From Candidatus Nanopelagicales bacterium (GTDB lineage Bacteria > Actinomycetota > Actinomycetes > S36-B12 > CAIYMF01), in contig JAFIHG010000044.1 in assembly GCA_017848795.1 (NCBI GenBank), positions 151,505 to 215,504 on the forward strand: a stretch of 64,000 bases of DNA. The letters run 5' to 3'. Every line of letters starts with the position of its first letter. Position 1 is the stretch's first letter. The notes beneath the pieces were generated by a model. The model was not told the origin of the DNA. It did not search any database and saw only the letters and a list, made by a program, of their open reading frames with translations. The position numbers and the translations under genes were made by a program. This document shows, piece after piece, positions 25,308 to 33,821 of the stretch.

Positions 25308-25961
25308 ATGACCTACACCGGAGACGTCACTGTCGGCGGCCCCGCGGACGTACGCGACCTGCCTGGACTCGTCATCAGCAAGCTCGCGGTCGGCCCCTTG
25401 AACAACAACGCGTATCTGTTGCGCTGCACCGCCTCGGGCGAGCAGGTGCTGATCGACGCGGCCGCCGAACCGGAGCGGCTCCTCGCGCTGATCGGCGACG
25501 GTGGGCTGTCGGAGGTCGTCACCACGCACGCGCACCCCGACCATTGGCAGGCGCTCGGCGACGTGGTGCAGGCGACCGGCGCACGCACGTACGCCCACCG
25601 CGACGACGCCGACGACATCCCGGCACGTACCGACGTCGAGTTGCAGGAGGGTGACGAGGTGCCCGTGGGCGAGGTCCGGCTGCGGGCGATCCACCTCGTC
25701 GGACATACCCCGGGCTCGGTCGCCCTGCTGTACGACGACCCCGACGGTCGTCCCCATCTGTTCACCGGGGACTGCCTGTTCCCGGGGGGCGTCGGTCGCA
25801 CGACCCGCCCGGAGGACTTCGACTCGCTGTACGACGGCGTCGTGCACAAGCTTTTCGACCGGCTGCCCGACGAGACCTGGGTCTACCCGGGCCACGGCAA
25901 CGACACCACGCTCGGCGCCGAACGCCCTGCACTCGCGCAGTGGAAGGCGCGCGGTTGGTAG
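25308..25961 (+). CDS. Metallo-beta-lactamase-fold hydrolase
   Basis: Glyoxalase II-like zinc hydrolase of 217 residues. Zinc motif THAHPDHWQALGD, followed by the downstream His in HLVGHTPGSVALL, Asp in FTGDCLFPGGVGRT and His in YPGHGNDTTLG, so all ligands are present. Two ATG codons are possible (25299 and 25308); I prefer 25308 because CACAAT at 25295-25300 could be a -10 seven bases upstream. This gene is the neighbour of uvrA in related genomes. A small hairpin (CCGAGC 25965-25970 with GCTCGG 25985-25990) follows and may terminate it and the opposing gene. Confidence 0.9.
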   Translation: MTYTGDVTVGGPADVRDLPGLVISKLAVGPLNNNAYLLRCTASGEQVLIDAAAEPERLLALIGDGGLSEVVTTHAHPDHWQALGDVVQATGARTYAHRDDADDIPARTDVELQEGDEVPVGEVRLRAIHLVGHTPGSVALLYDDPDGRPHLFTGDCLFPGGVGRTTRPEDFDSLYDGVVHKLFDRLPDETWVYPGHGNDTTLGAERPALAQWKARGW

Positions 25962-25996
25962 CAGCCGAGCACCCGAAGTACTGGGCTCGGGTCGGA

Positions 25997-26989
25997 TCAG
26001 CCGCGCAGGCGAGGGATCACCTCGGCACCGAAGAGCCGGATGGTGTCGAGCGCCAGCTCCGGGTCCATGCCCGGGAAGTAGAGCCGGAACCACATGAACG
26101 GCACCGCGAATTCGTCCCGGTACGCCGCAACGCCCTCCGCGACCTGCTCCGGTGAGCCGACGAGGATGCGCTCCCGCTTCAGCTCGGCGAAGTCCTGGTC
26201 GTAGCGCTCGCCGGGCTGCCCCCAGCGGGCGTACGACTGATAGAGCGCCTCGAGCGCGCTGCGCATCCCCTCCTCGGCGCGGCGGGCGTCCGCCGCGACG
26301 TGCATCTCGCGGAACATCGGCACGCCGCCGTACGGCCGCCCGAGCTCCTCCAGCCTGGCTCGGTAGCCGGGCAGCGCGGCGCGGATGAAGGTCCGGGTGT
26401 GACGCCCACTCGCGATCCATGCATCGCCGTAGTCAGGCACCCCGGCAACGCCGTCGACGGTGTCGGAGCCGACCCAGATCGGCGGGCCGGGGACCTGTAC
26501 CGGCTTGGGGCGGATCGTCACGTCCCGGAACGTGTAGTAGTCACCCGTGAATCGCGCCGGCTCGCCCTCCCAGAGCGCCCGTACGGCGTGGACCGCCTCC
26601 GCCAGGCGCCGGCCCCGTTCAGCGCGCGGGATACCGAAGCTCTCGAACTCCGCAGCGCGGTATCCCTTCCCGACACCGAGGATCAGTCGTCCACCGGTCA
26701 TCACGTCGAGCAATGCGGCCGACTCGGCGGCCTCGACCGGGTGGGTGAAGGGAAGCAGGTAGACCGAGGTGCCGAGGTACGCGCCGGGCACCTCCGCCGA
26801 GAGCCGCGCGAGCAGCAGCAGCGGATGCAGCATCTGGTGGGACGGGCCGAGCACGTAGTGGTGAGCGGCGAACACCCCATCGAACCCGCTCTGCTGTGCC
26901 GTACGCGCCAAGCGGACCGCCAGGTCGAACGTGTCGGGACCGCTCATCGCACCGGGAAAGATCGGGCCGATGAAGACACCGAACTTCAT
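25997..26989 (-). CDS. LLM-class (F420/FMN-dependent) oxidoreductase
   Basis: Luciferase-like monooxygenase family TIM-barrel protein, 330 residues. It has the N-terminal MKFGVFIGPIFPG strand, DGVFAAHHYVLGPSH, TSVYLLPFTHPVEAAE and the GGRLILGVGKGYRAAEFESFGI signature used for flavin/F420 binding. The C-terminal segment GSPEQVAEGVAAYRDEF is typical. Substrate unknown. It diverges from the GlcG/HbpS-like gene at 27076, with 86 bases between. Confidence 0.88.
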   Translation of the reverse strand: MKFGVFIGPIFPGAMSGPDTFDLAVRLARTAQQSGFDGVFAAHHYVLGPSHQMLHPLLLLARLSAEVPGAYLGTSVYLLPFTHPVEAAESAALLDVMTGGRLILGVGKGYRAAEFESFGIPRAERGRRLAEAVHAVRALWEGEPARFTGDYYTFRDVTIRPKPVQVPGPPIWVGSDTVDGVAGVPDYGDAWIASGRHTRTFIRAALPGYRARLEELGRPYGGVPMFREMHVAADARRAEEGMRSALEALYQSYARWGQPGERYDQDFAELKRERILVGSPEQVAEGVAAYRDEFAVPFMWFRLYFPGMDPELALDTIRLFGAEVIPRLRG

Positions 26990-27075
26990 CGCATCCCCTA
27001 TCGTCGAGAGATCACTTCGACGCTACCGCACCATCGCGGTGGTGACGTGCCGCATTCGGTGAAGGGGAGCTGCAA

Positions 27076-27516
27076 ATGGCGTCCGGTACGAACAGTGTGT
27101 CCCTCGCGTCCGTCTCCGGCGAGAGCGCTCAGCGGTTGATCGCAAGTGCCGCGCGGAAGGCGAGCGAGATCGGCAAGCCGATGTGCATCGCCGTCGTCGA
27201 CCACGCCGGCATCCTGAAGGCGTTCCTGCGCATGGACGGGGCGCCGCTGCTCTCGGTAGGCATCTCGCAGGACAAGGCCTACACGGCGGCGTCCTTTGGC
27301 CTGGCGACCGACGGCTGGTACGACTTCATCAAGGACGACGCGCCGCTGCACACGGGCATCGTCCACACCCCGCGCCTGGTGGTGTTCGGTGGTGGCTTCC
27401 CACTCTTCGAGGACGGGCAGCTGATCGGCGGTATCGGGGTCAGCGGCGGCCATTACACCGACGACATGGAGGTCGCCAAGGCGGGCATGACGGACAACGG
27501 TTTCGCGGTGGACTAG
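27076..27516 (+). CDS. GlcG/HbpS family heme-binding-like protein
   Basis: 146-residue protein of the family that includes Streptomyces HbpS (a heme-binding redox sensor partner) and GlcG. Conserved segments are PMCIAVVDHAGILKAFLRMDGAPLLSVGISQDKAYTAAS and GGFPLFEDGQLIGGIGVSGG. AAGGGGAG eight bases before the ATG is a strong ribosome binding site. No signal peptide, unlike HbpS itself. It diverges from an LLM oxidoreductase. A heme role is suggested only by family and by the heme island 5 kb away. Confidence 0.82.
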   Translation: MASGTNSVSLASVSGESAQRLIASAARKASEIGKPMCIAVVDHAGILKAFLRMDGAPLLSVGISQDKAYTAASFGLATDGWYDFIKDDAPLHTGIVHTPRLVVFGGGFPLFEDGQLIGGIGVSGGHYTDDMEVAKAGMTDNGFAVD

Positions 27517-27536
27517 GTCGGCTACTCGCGTCACCC

Positions 27537-27686
27537 GAAAGACCGGCCGACCCCTTCGCTGCTCGCGGCAGTCGACAACCTCGGGCCCGGTCGAGCGCCG
27601 GTCGGGGCGTTGAAAGATCGACCGACCCCTCGGTGGTCGAGCAGAGCCGAGACCACGGTCACACGAACGTCTCGACTGCGCTCGAC
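27537..27686. repeat. Repeat-rich intergenic stretch with small inverted repeats
   Basis: The 247 bases between the HbpS-like gene and the large secreted protein contain no gene. A 19-base imperfect direct repeat (GAAAGACCGGCCGACCCCT at 27537-27555, two mismatches at 27612-27630) and two small inverted repeats are visible: GTGGTC/GACCAC (27633-27638, 27651-27656) and a GTCTCGAC..GCTCGAC type (27669-27686). The latter resemble the GGTCGAG/CTCGACC repeats dispersed in many actinobacterial genomes. Function unknown. Confidence 0.45.
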
Positions 27687-27763
27687 CGACTTACGGTTGT
27701 GTCGCGCCCGACCGACGTGGGTTTGCCGCCGCCGTTTCGGATCAGACCACGGTGGACGAGCAT

Positions 27764-30700
27764 CTAGCGACGTTTGCCTTTGCCCAGCTGGGAGAACGGC
27801 CTCAGCCGCGTCGGTTCAGGTGCCAATGCCTTGAACTTGGCCTTGCGTACAGCGCCGCGGTCACCGAACACTCCACGGGCGCGCACCATCACAATGCCGC
27901 CCTGGCTGCGCGGCACCTTGCGGATCGTCACCTTGGTGCCGCGGACCTGCGCGAGGCGCTGCAGGCCGCTCTTGGTGCGCAGCACCACGTCGTACCCGAC
28001 GGCACCTGGCGCCTTCTTCCAGGAGGCGGTCACGACTTTGCCCTTGTGGCGTGCTGTCGCCTTGCCGGGCCGACCGGTGCGCTGCGGGGCTGGAGCGGTG
28101 AACGTGCCGATGACCCGCGGCGGCGTCTGCACTCCGTCGATCACGGTCTGCGCGAGGATGTCCCGCTTGCCCGCCGGACCGGCGGCGGGCCGGAACCGGA
28201 TGGTGCCGCGCGCCTTGGAGGCGACGCCGAGCTGCCGGTAGATGCCGGCTCCGCGCTCGAACAGGACAGTCCGCTCGCCCGCTGCACCACCGCCGCGGTA
28301 CCGCAGCGCCTGCTTCGCGCCCTTGCGCCGCACCGTGGCCGTCACCCGGTCTGCGTTGTCGCGCGTGGACGCGAGGCCGCCGAGCTGCGGTGACCCGGGC
28401 AGTGTCGTGACCGTGTAGCGGCCGGCGGGCCCGTTCTCCACGCCCACCCAGGTCACCTTGCCCTCGGGCTGGCGCAGGATCCGGATGCTCGACCCGCTCG
28501 TGAGGGTCTCGCCGCTCGTACGCACGACCTCGCCGCGCGGGCCGCGCACCTCGATGTGCGGCGCACCGCCGACCCCGTCGATCCGTACGTTCTTCGCCCT
28601 TTCGCCCTTGGCGACGGTGAAGCTCACGGTCGGAGCGCCCGCCGCGTTACGCAGCAGGTTGGAACCCGCGCGGACGTTCACCCAGTACCGGCTGGGCTTG
28701 CACCCGTCGACGAGCCAGATGGTGGGCCAGGTGTCGCCCCACCGGTACCCGGCGCCGGGATGGACGGTGCCGAACGGAGTGCCGATGGTGCCGCAGACGA
28801 CGGCGCCGGTGCTGGTCACCCATGCGTCGACACCGAGCCCGCAGGCGAGGCCTGCGATGCACGCCTTGGCGTATCCGTGGGTGGTGAAAAGGCGTTTGCT
28901 CGCCGCCAGTTCCCCGTCGATGCCACCTTCCAGCGCCAGGCCGGGTACGACGACCCGTGCTTTGCCGCCGAACGCTGCGTAGTCGGGGTACGAGTACATG
29001 AAGTACGCGTTGCCGAGTGGGACCCGGCCGATCACGGGGGCCTTGACGCCGGCGCTGCCACCGAGGGCGACCGTGGTGGACACGAGCGTGCGTCCGCGAA
29101 GCGGCGCCAGGTCACCGCCCGCGTCCTCGGCGGTGAGCCGGTATGGCACCGACGGCGAGGGGAACACCATCAGCAGGGTGCCGGACACGTCGGTGAGGTC
29201 GGCGACACTGAGCCGCCCGCCGCCGCGCACCAGGGTCGGGTCGAGCCCGACCGCGAAGTTCACCTCGTCCAGGAACACTCCGGGGAACAGCTGCGGACGC
29301 GGGATCGGACCACCGAACACCAGCTTCCCCCCGGCGCTGCGGAACTTGCCGGCGCAGAACGCGATCCCGTTCTGGCTCGGGGGCGGGCTCAGGATGAACC
29401 CGCTCTTGCCGCTCACCGATCCCAGGTAGACGTTCGCCGTCGCCTTCCACCAGTTCTTCGGGCAGCCCGCGCTGGCATCCCCGGCGGCGTTGTAGGTGAA
29501 GGTGAGGTTCGACAGGCTGACGGCGCCGAGCTCGGCCTTCGGCACGGTGATGCTCAGCCGGTCGAACGAGAGACTGCGGTCGTTGCTGACGCGGAAGGAG
29601 GTGGCACCCGAGGGCGGTGACCCGCCGTACACCTTGAAGGCCGCGGGCAGCGCGATCCGTACGCCGAGTTCGGTGAACCGGTCCGCGTCGAAGCGTCTCA
29701 TCGACACGGTGGCGGTGCCGGTGAGCGCGAACCCGCCGATCGACTTGATCGTCTTGCTGGCGTCGTAGCTGAACAGGTCGGCGCGGCCCTTGGGCGTGCC
29801 GATCGAGAGGGTCTGTGACTTCAGGTTCAGGTCCAACGCACTGGGGACCTTGATCGGGTACTTCCCGATCCGTACCACCGCGGCGGCCGAAACCACCCGC
29901 TGCAGCATGGGGTACACGACGATCGAGCCGTGCGCGACCGGGCGGAACTCCAGTCCGTTGATCTTGACGGGCTTGTCCGAGACCCACAGCTCGAGCGCTT
30001 TGGCCTTCGCCACGAACTCCGGGCACTTCGGATGGTTCTTCACGCACAAGGCCTTCTCGACTGCGGACAGACCCTGGGTGGCGAAGTATTCGTCCACGAC
30101 ACGGCGCTCGGCCGCCGGCACATCCTCGCGCCGGGTGACCTGCTCGAGGCAGCCCTGCGCCTCGACGATGCCGAAGACGACCTTCTTGGCGCAGCCGACG
30201 TAGACGGGGCCGGACACGTTGTCGACGTTCGGGATCTTGGGCGGTTTGCTGGTGCAGACCGCGGTCTCGGTCGCCTTCTTCTTGGTCTTCGCGGGCAGCG
30301 CCCCGCCCGCCACCACGAGCGGCTTGCTCGTCGTCGCTGTCGCCCCCGACGCGCTCACGACCGTCAGCTGTACGGTGCGCCGTCCCACCGACGTCGAACG
30401 CACCGTCAGGACCGGTTCCCCCGCTCCGCAGGTGACATCGGCGCGGCCGTCACCGTTGAGGTCCCACCGGTAGCTGCTGGCACCGCTCGAACCGCGCGCG
30501 TCGAGCACGGCGACGCCGAGCGCCTTGACAGGGGCCGGTGTGGGAAGCACCGCGACGACCTGTGGGACGTACCGGTCGAACGCGACGGAGTCGAATGCGA
30601 TCCGCGCCGAAGCAGGATTCTCGGACTGGATCGCGAGGAAGGCGATGTCCGCGGCGGCCCGCTCGATCGAGGCCGACTCTCCAGGGAACGCCATGGCCTG

Positions 30701-31159
30701 CGCGAGACGCGCACCGCTGCGGTCGTACGCGATCAGCCGCCCGTTCGGCATCTCGAGGTAGGAGATCGCGACGCTCACCGAGCGCCGGGGTGACGCGAAA
30801 GCAGCAACTGTTCCGGAGGACGAACCGCGGCACCCCTCGGTGAGGGCGTAGTGCCAGGCGGCGTCCTCGAAGTCGACAACGACCCGGGGCGGACCGCAGT
30901 CGGTCGCGTCGGCGAGCGCGCGCGGCGCGCCGAGGTCCGCGGCTCGGCCGAAGCGGATCCCCTGCGCCGCGAACTGGTCGGTGAGCGTGGTTCCGTCCGG
31001 CAACGTGGTGAACCGGATCGTCGTGGAATCCGTAGCGGCCCGAGCCGGTTCCGCCGCGTCGGCAGCGCCCGCTGCGACGGCCGGCAGCAACGAGGCGCCC
31101 ATCGCGAGAATCCCGGCGATCGCCGTGCAGAGTGCGCCGTTGCGCCCCGTCCGTGTCAT
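27764..31159 (-). CDS. Large secreted multidomain protein of unknown function
   Basis: Exported protein of 1131 residues. The ATG at 31159 has GGGAG in front and starts a normal signal peptide; the frame is open a little further up. Then follow: an N-terminal beta-rich domain (about 45-185) that looks like a lectin-type jelly roll; a PKD/Ig-like domain (about 190-265) with LDARGSSGASSYRWDLNGDGRAD; a Cys-containing linker; a long beta-strand-rich middle (about 370-800) without a known motif; and a C-terminal FN3-like domain (about 1035-1110, KVVTASWKKAPGAVGYDVVL) ending in a basic tail KGKRR. No sortase motif. Probably a cell-surface or envelope-associated protein. Confidence 0.8.
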   Translation of the reverse strand: MTRTGRNGALCTAIAGILAMGASLLPAVAAGAADAAEPARAATDSTTIRFTTLPDGTTLTDQFAAQGIRFGRAADLGAPRALADATDCGPPRVVVDFEDAAWHYALTEGCRGSSSGTVAAFASPRRSVSVAISYLEMPNGRLIAYDRSGARLAQAMAFPGESASIERAAADIAFLAIQSENPASARIAFDSVAFDRYVPQVVAVLPTPAPVKALGVAVLDARGSSGASSYRWDLNGDGRADVTCGAGEPVLTVRSTSVGRRTVQLTVVSASGATATTSKPLVVAGGALPAKTKKKATETAVCTSKPPKIPNVDNVSGPVYVGCAKKVVFGIVEAQGCLEQVTRREDVPAAERRVVDEYFATQGLSAVEKALCVKNHPKCPEFVAKAKALELWVSDKPVKINGLEFRPVAHGSIVVYPMLQRVVSAAAVVRIGKYPIKVPSALDLNLKSQTLSIGTPKGRADLFSYDASKTIKSIGGFALTGTATVSMRRFDADRFTELGVRIALPAAFKVYGGSPPSGATSFRVSNDRSLSFDRLSITVPKAELGAVSLSNLTFTYNAAGDASAGCPKNWWKATANVYLGSVSGKSGFILSPPPSQNGIAFCAGKFRSAGGKLVFGGPIPRPQLFPGVFLDEVNFAVGLDPTLVRGGGRLSVADLTDVSGTLLMVFPSPSVPYRLTAEDAGGDLAPLRGRTLVSTTVALGGSAGVKAPVIGRVPLGNAYFMYSYPDYAAFGGKARVVVPGLALEGGIDGELAASKRLFTTHGYAKACIAGLACGLGVDAWVTSTGAVVCGTIGTPFGTVHPGAGYRWGDTWPTIWLVDGCKPSRYWVNVRAGSNLLRNAAGAPTVSFTVAKGERAKNVRIDGVGGAPHIEVRGPRGEVVRTSGETLTSGSSIRILRQPEGKVTWVGVENGPAGRYTVTTLPGSPQLGGLASTRDNADRVTATVRRKGAKQALRYRGGGAAGERTVLFERGAGIYRQLGVASKARGTIRFRPAAGPAGKRDILAQTVIDGVQTPPRVIGTFTAPAPQRTGRPGKATARHKGKVVTASWKKAPGAVGYDVVLRTKSGLQRLAQVRGTKVTIRKVPRSQGGIVMVRARGVFGDRGAVRKAKFKALAPEPTRLRPFSQLGKGKRR

Positions 31160-31304
31160 GCCGCTCCCGTTCGACCCCCCAAGATCGTTCACGGGATGCT
31201 AGCGAAGGCACCGGCCTCCGCCCCTCGGTGTTTCCACGGAGATGTGCCGCCGCCCGACCGGCCGGGCCAGGTGCACCCTTCCCCGCGGTCCGCAGCTGCC
31301 GCGG

Positions 31305-32162
31305 TCAGAAGCTGCAGAGCACCTGCGGGCTCGCGATCACGGCCTCGGCTCCGTCCGGGTACCTTTGATCGCTCGAGTCGGGGTTGGTGGTGACGGCCTG
31401 GAACCTCAGCCGGAACACGCCACGCAGCGGCAGGCTCGTGGTCGCCGACTGGGTCAGGCCGAACGACTTCGAGTAGAGAACCTCGCGATCTGCCTCCACG
31501 GTGATGAGGGCGGTCGCCGAGACGTCCGAGTCGTCACCGAGCCCGATGCGGGTCTTGAGCGTGAGGCAGCGGCGGGTCAGGTTGTAGTCGATGAACCCGG
31601 TGGTTCCCCATCGGCTCCCGACGAGAGAGTGCTCGTACCGCACGGTATCGATCTTGGCCGTCTCGTCCGGCACGATGCCGTTGAAGTCGCGGTTCTCGAC
31701 TTCGGCGAGGTTCAGCCACCGATACACCGTGACCAGGACCTTTTTGCTGACACCCTGCCCCACCTTGCCGACCGCGGGGACGACGACGCGGTAGTGCCGG
31801 GCATGCATGGTCGTGGGCTTGTCGGTGAAGCGGTACTTGCCGTTCGGCTTGACCTTGACGGTCGCCTGCGAGCGCCAGCCCTTCTTGCCGACGGCGCGCT
31901 GCTGCAGCGTGGCGCGTACACCTGCCGCGCGCTTCGCGGGCCCGACCTCACCCTTGATCGTGACCTTGCTGCCGAGTACGAGCTCCGCCGTGCTCGCGTT
32001 GACCGACACGACGAAGTGCGGCTTGGCCTGCTGCGCCGCCTGGTGTACGGCATGGTCTGGCAGCTGCGTGGCACTGTCGGCTGCGCCGGCGGGACCGGCT
32101 GCGACCGGCAGCACGGCCGTCGAGACGAGCGCCGCGGTGGTCAGGACGATTCTGGCGCGCAT
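31305..32162 (-). CDS. Secreted protein with Ig-like and NPCBM-like domains
   Basis: 285 residues with a signal peptide (cleavage near PAGAADS). The middle (about 45-150) is an Ig-like domain of the SbsA/CopC type (VLGSKVTIKGEVGPAKRAAGVRATLQQRAVGKKGWRS broken at several strands). The C-terminal part (about 175-280) resembles the NPCBM/NEW2 carbohydrate-binding fold: GTTGFIDYNLTRRCLTLK, GLGDDSDVSATALITVEADREVLY and a final Cys at SPQVLCSF. It probably binds cell-wall sugar. Same strand as the large secreted protein, 145 bases upstream of it. Confidence 0.75.
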   Translation of the reverse strand: MRARIVLTTAALVSTAVLPVAAGPAGAADSATQLPDHAVHQAAQQAKPHFVVSVNASTAELVLGSKVTIKGEVGPAKRAAGVRATLQQRAVGKKGWRSQATVKVKPNGKYRFTDKPTTMHARHYRVVVPAVGKVGQGVSKKVLVTVYRWLNLAEVENRDFNGIVPDETAKIDTVRYEHSLVGSRWGTTGFIDYNLTRRCLTLKTRIGLGDDSDVSATALITVEADREVLYSKSFGLTQSATTSLPLRGVFRLRFQAVTTNPDSSDQRYPDGAEAVIASPQVLCSF

Positions 32163-32300
32163 GATTCGGTACCCCGCTCCTGCCGGCGTGTCCGGCGGGA
32201 GGCACCCTAGACCGATGGCGGGTCGAACGGAAGATCAATCGGCCCGTTCATCGTCGCCCGACCGTCGAGGCCTGCGCCGGCCGGTACGGGCCGAGGCGGG

Positions 32301-32945
32301 TCAGGCGGTGGCGACTGTCGCATCCGGTGGGCGTACCGGACGGCCGTCGGCGTCGAGCTGGGCACCGAGGCCGCGGAGCACGAACGTCGTCGTCGCCTCG
32401 ATCGCCCGGTCCAAGGCGCGACCCCGCAGATCGACGGTGGACCGCCCCGAGATCGAGGCCACCACGAGGGGCAGCATCACCTCGAGGTCGTCGCCCGGCA
32501 GGTCACCCGCCTGCACCGCCCGCTCCAGGATGTCCCGGAGCGCCGCGATGAGCGGGGCCGCGTGCTCGGCCATCCGCCGGTGCCCGCTCTCGCTGAGCAC
32601 GGCACGCAATGAGCTCATCTGCATGTGCTGGCTCGACAGTTCGCGCAACTGCATCCGGATGAAGACGCGCAGCTCCTCCACGGCCGTCGCGGCGCGCCGC
32701 AAGGCCGTGGAGAGCCGACGCTGGTAGTCCTCGCTCTGCTGCTCCGCCCACGCGAGCAGCAGTTCTTCCTTGTCCGGGTAGTAGTTGTAGATCACCGTAC
32801 GACCGACCCCGGCGGCGGCCGCGATCTCCGCAAGCGTGATCGAGTCGTACCCCTGTTCGGCGACGAGCTGCTCCAGGGCCGCGAAGATGCGCGCCCTGGT
32901 CTTGCGTCGGTGCTCCTCGAGCGAACTCCCAATGATCTTCGGCAT
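32301..32945 (-). CDS. TetR-family transcriptional regulator
   Basis: 214-residue repressor. The N-terminal HTH is standard: TRARIFAALEQLVAEQGYDSITLAEIAAAAGVGRTVIYNYYPDKEELL (about 15-65), followed by a helical ligand domain with no Cys-rich or metal motif. It is the last gene of a five-gene minus-strand operon whose promoter, at about 36.3 kb, carries inverted repeats with a GAC-N5-GTC core, so I infer autoregulation and control of the heme oxygenase operon. The inducer may be heme, biliverdin or a degradation product; nothing in the sequence decides this. Confidence 0.9.
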   Translation of the reverse strand: MPKIIGSSLEEHRRKTRARIFAALEQLVAEQGYDSITLAEIAAAAGVGRTVIYNYYPDKEELLLAWAEQQSEDYQRRLSTALRRAATAVEELRVFIRMQLRELSSQHMQMSSLRAVLSESGHRRMAEHAAPLIAALRDILERAVQAGDLPGDDLEVMLPLVVASISGRSTVDLRGRALDRAIEATTTFVLRGLGAQLDADGRPVRPPDATVATA

Positions 32946-32998
32946 CGTCCTTCGACCCTACCCGGCGGTGTGCGGCTGTAGTACGCGATCCGCGCCGC

Positions 32999-33325
32999 TC
33001 AGTGCTCCTGCGCCTCGCGCGGGGTGATGCCGAGTGCCGCGCAGGCGTCGTAGTACATGCGGGTGATCTCGACCCGGACCTGTGCCCGTTCGGTGAGCGG
33101 CTCGCTCCACGGCACGCGGACCGTGGTGTCCTTGCCGTCGATCTTGGCGAGGAAGTCGAGCCCGGCACCGTCCATGCCGCTCATCTCCGCCTCCGTCGCG
33201 TCCGGCTGACCGCCGAGCGACTTGACGATCAGCAGCGAGTCCTCGGTGTGGTCGAGGTTCATGTGATCGCGTACCGCCGCGATCACCTGCTCCGAGAACG
33301 GGTTCTCCGTATTCGTGGTGCTCAC
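32999..33325 (-). CDS. DUF2470 domain protein
   Basis: 108-residue single-domain protein of the DUF2470 type, the domain found at the C-terminus of split-barrel heme oxygenases such as HugZ and in glutamyl-tRNA-reductase-binding protein. Typical features: VIAAVRDHMNLDHTEDSLLIV at the N-terminus, MSGMDGAGLDFLAKIDG and the basic/hydrophobic strand RVPWSEPLTE. The GTG start overlaps the stop of the upstream gene by four bases (GTGA). Its presence as a free domain beside a canonical heme oxygenase is unusual and suggests a role in tetrapyrrole handling. Confidence 0.8.
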   Translation of the reverse strand: MSTTNTENPFSEQVIAAVRDHMNLDHTEDSLLIVKSLGGQPDATEAEMSGMDGAGLDFLAKIDGKDTTVRVPWSEPLTERAQVRVEITRMYYDACAALGITPREAQEH

Positions 33326-33786
33326 GCCTGCTCCTCCGTGGTGATCCGCTTCTCGTTGATGATGGTGCGCATCTCGATCTCGCCGTTGCGCACCCACTGC
33401 CAGGTCCGGCAGCGGTTGTTCCCGTCGTCGGAGAGCACGATCAGCTCGTAGAGCCGCAGATCGGTGCCCTTCTCCTTGTAGATCCACGACAGGTAGATGG
33501 TGTTCTCGTCGACGCCCCAGGTCCACCCGTCGATCCGGTCGGTGTCGAACCGGATGCGGCCGAAACCGTCGTACTTGGCGGGGAACTCGTGGACCTCCTT
33601 GCGCCCGTCCGGCCAGGTGTAGCGATTGACCTGGTAGTACTCGTAGTCCTTGCCCTCCGGGAAGGAGCAGGTCAGGTGGGAGGCGTGCTGGTCGATGATC
33701 TGACCGTTCGGGTCCAGGTAGATGTAGGTGCCCTCCCAGTCGCCCTCGTGCTTGGCGAGCAGGGGCATACCCTCGCGGATTCCCAT
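33322..33786 (-). CDS. Calycin-like protein (DUF3598-like), function unknown
   Basis: 154-residue soluble protein with a regular antiparallel-strand pattern: HEGDWEGTYIYLDPNGQIID, FPEGKDYEYYQVNRYTWPDG, GFGRIRFDTDRIDGWTWGVDENTIYLSWIY, LYELIVLSDDGNNRCRTWQWVRNGEIEMRT (given as separate strands). This pattern is like the lipocalin-type DUF3598 proteins, which may bind small hydrophobic ligands; the family match is from memory and only moderate. In this operon a bilin or other tetrapyrrole ligand is conceivable. Overlaps the DUF2470 gene, 35 bases after the aldehyde dehydrogenase. Confidence 0.7.
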   Translation of the reverse strand: MGIREGMPLLAKHEGDWEGTYIYLDPNGQIIDQHASHLTCSFPEGKDYEYYQVNRYTWPDGRKEVHEFPAKYDGFGRIRFDTDRIDGWTWGVDENTIYLSWIYKEKGTDLRLYELIVLSDDGNNRCRTWQWVRNGEIEMRTIINEKRITTEEQA

Positions 33787-33821
33787 GGTTCACTTCCTTC
33801 GCTGGTGCGGGCGTGCTGTTC

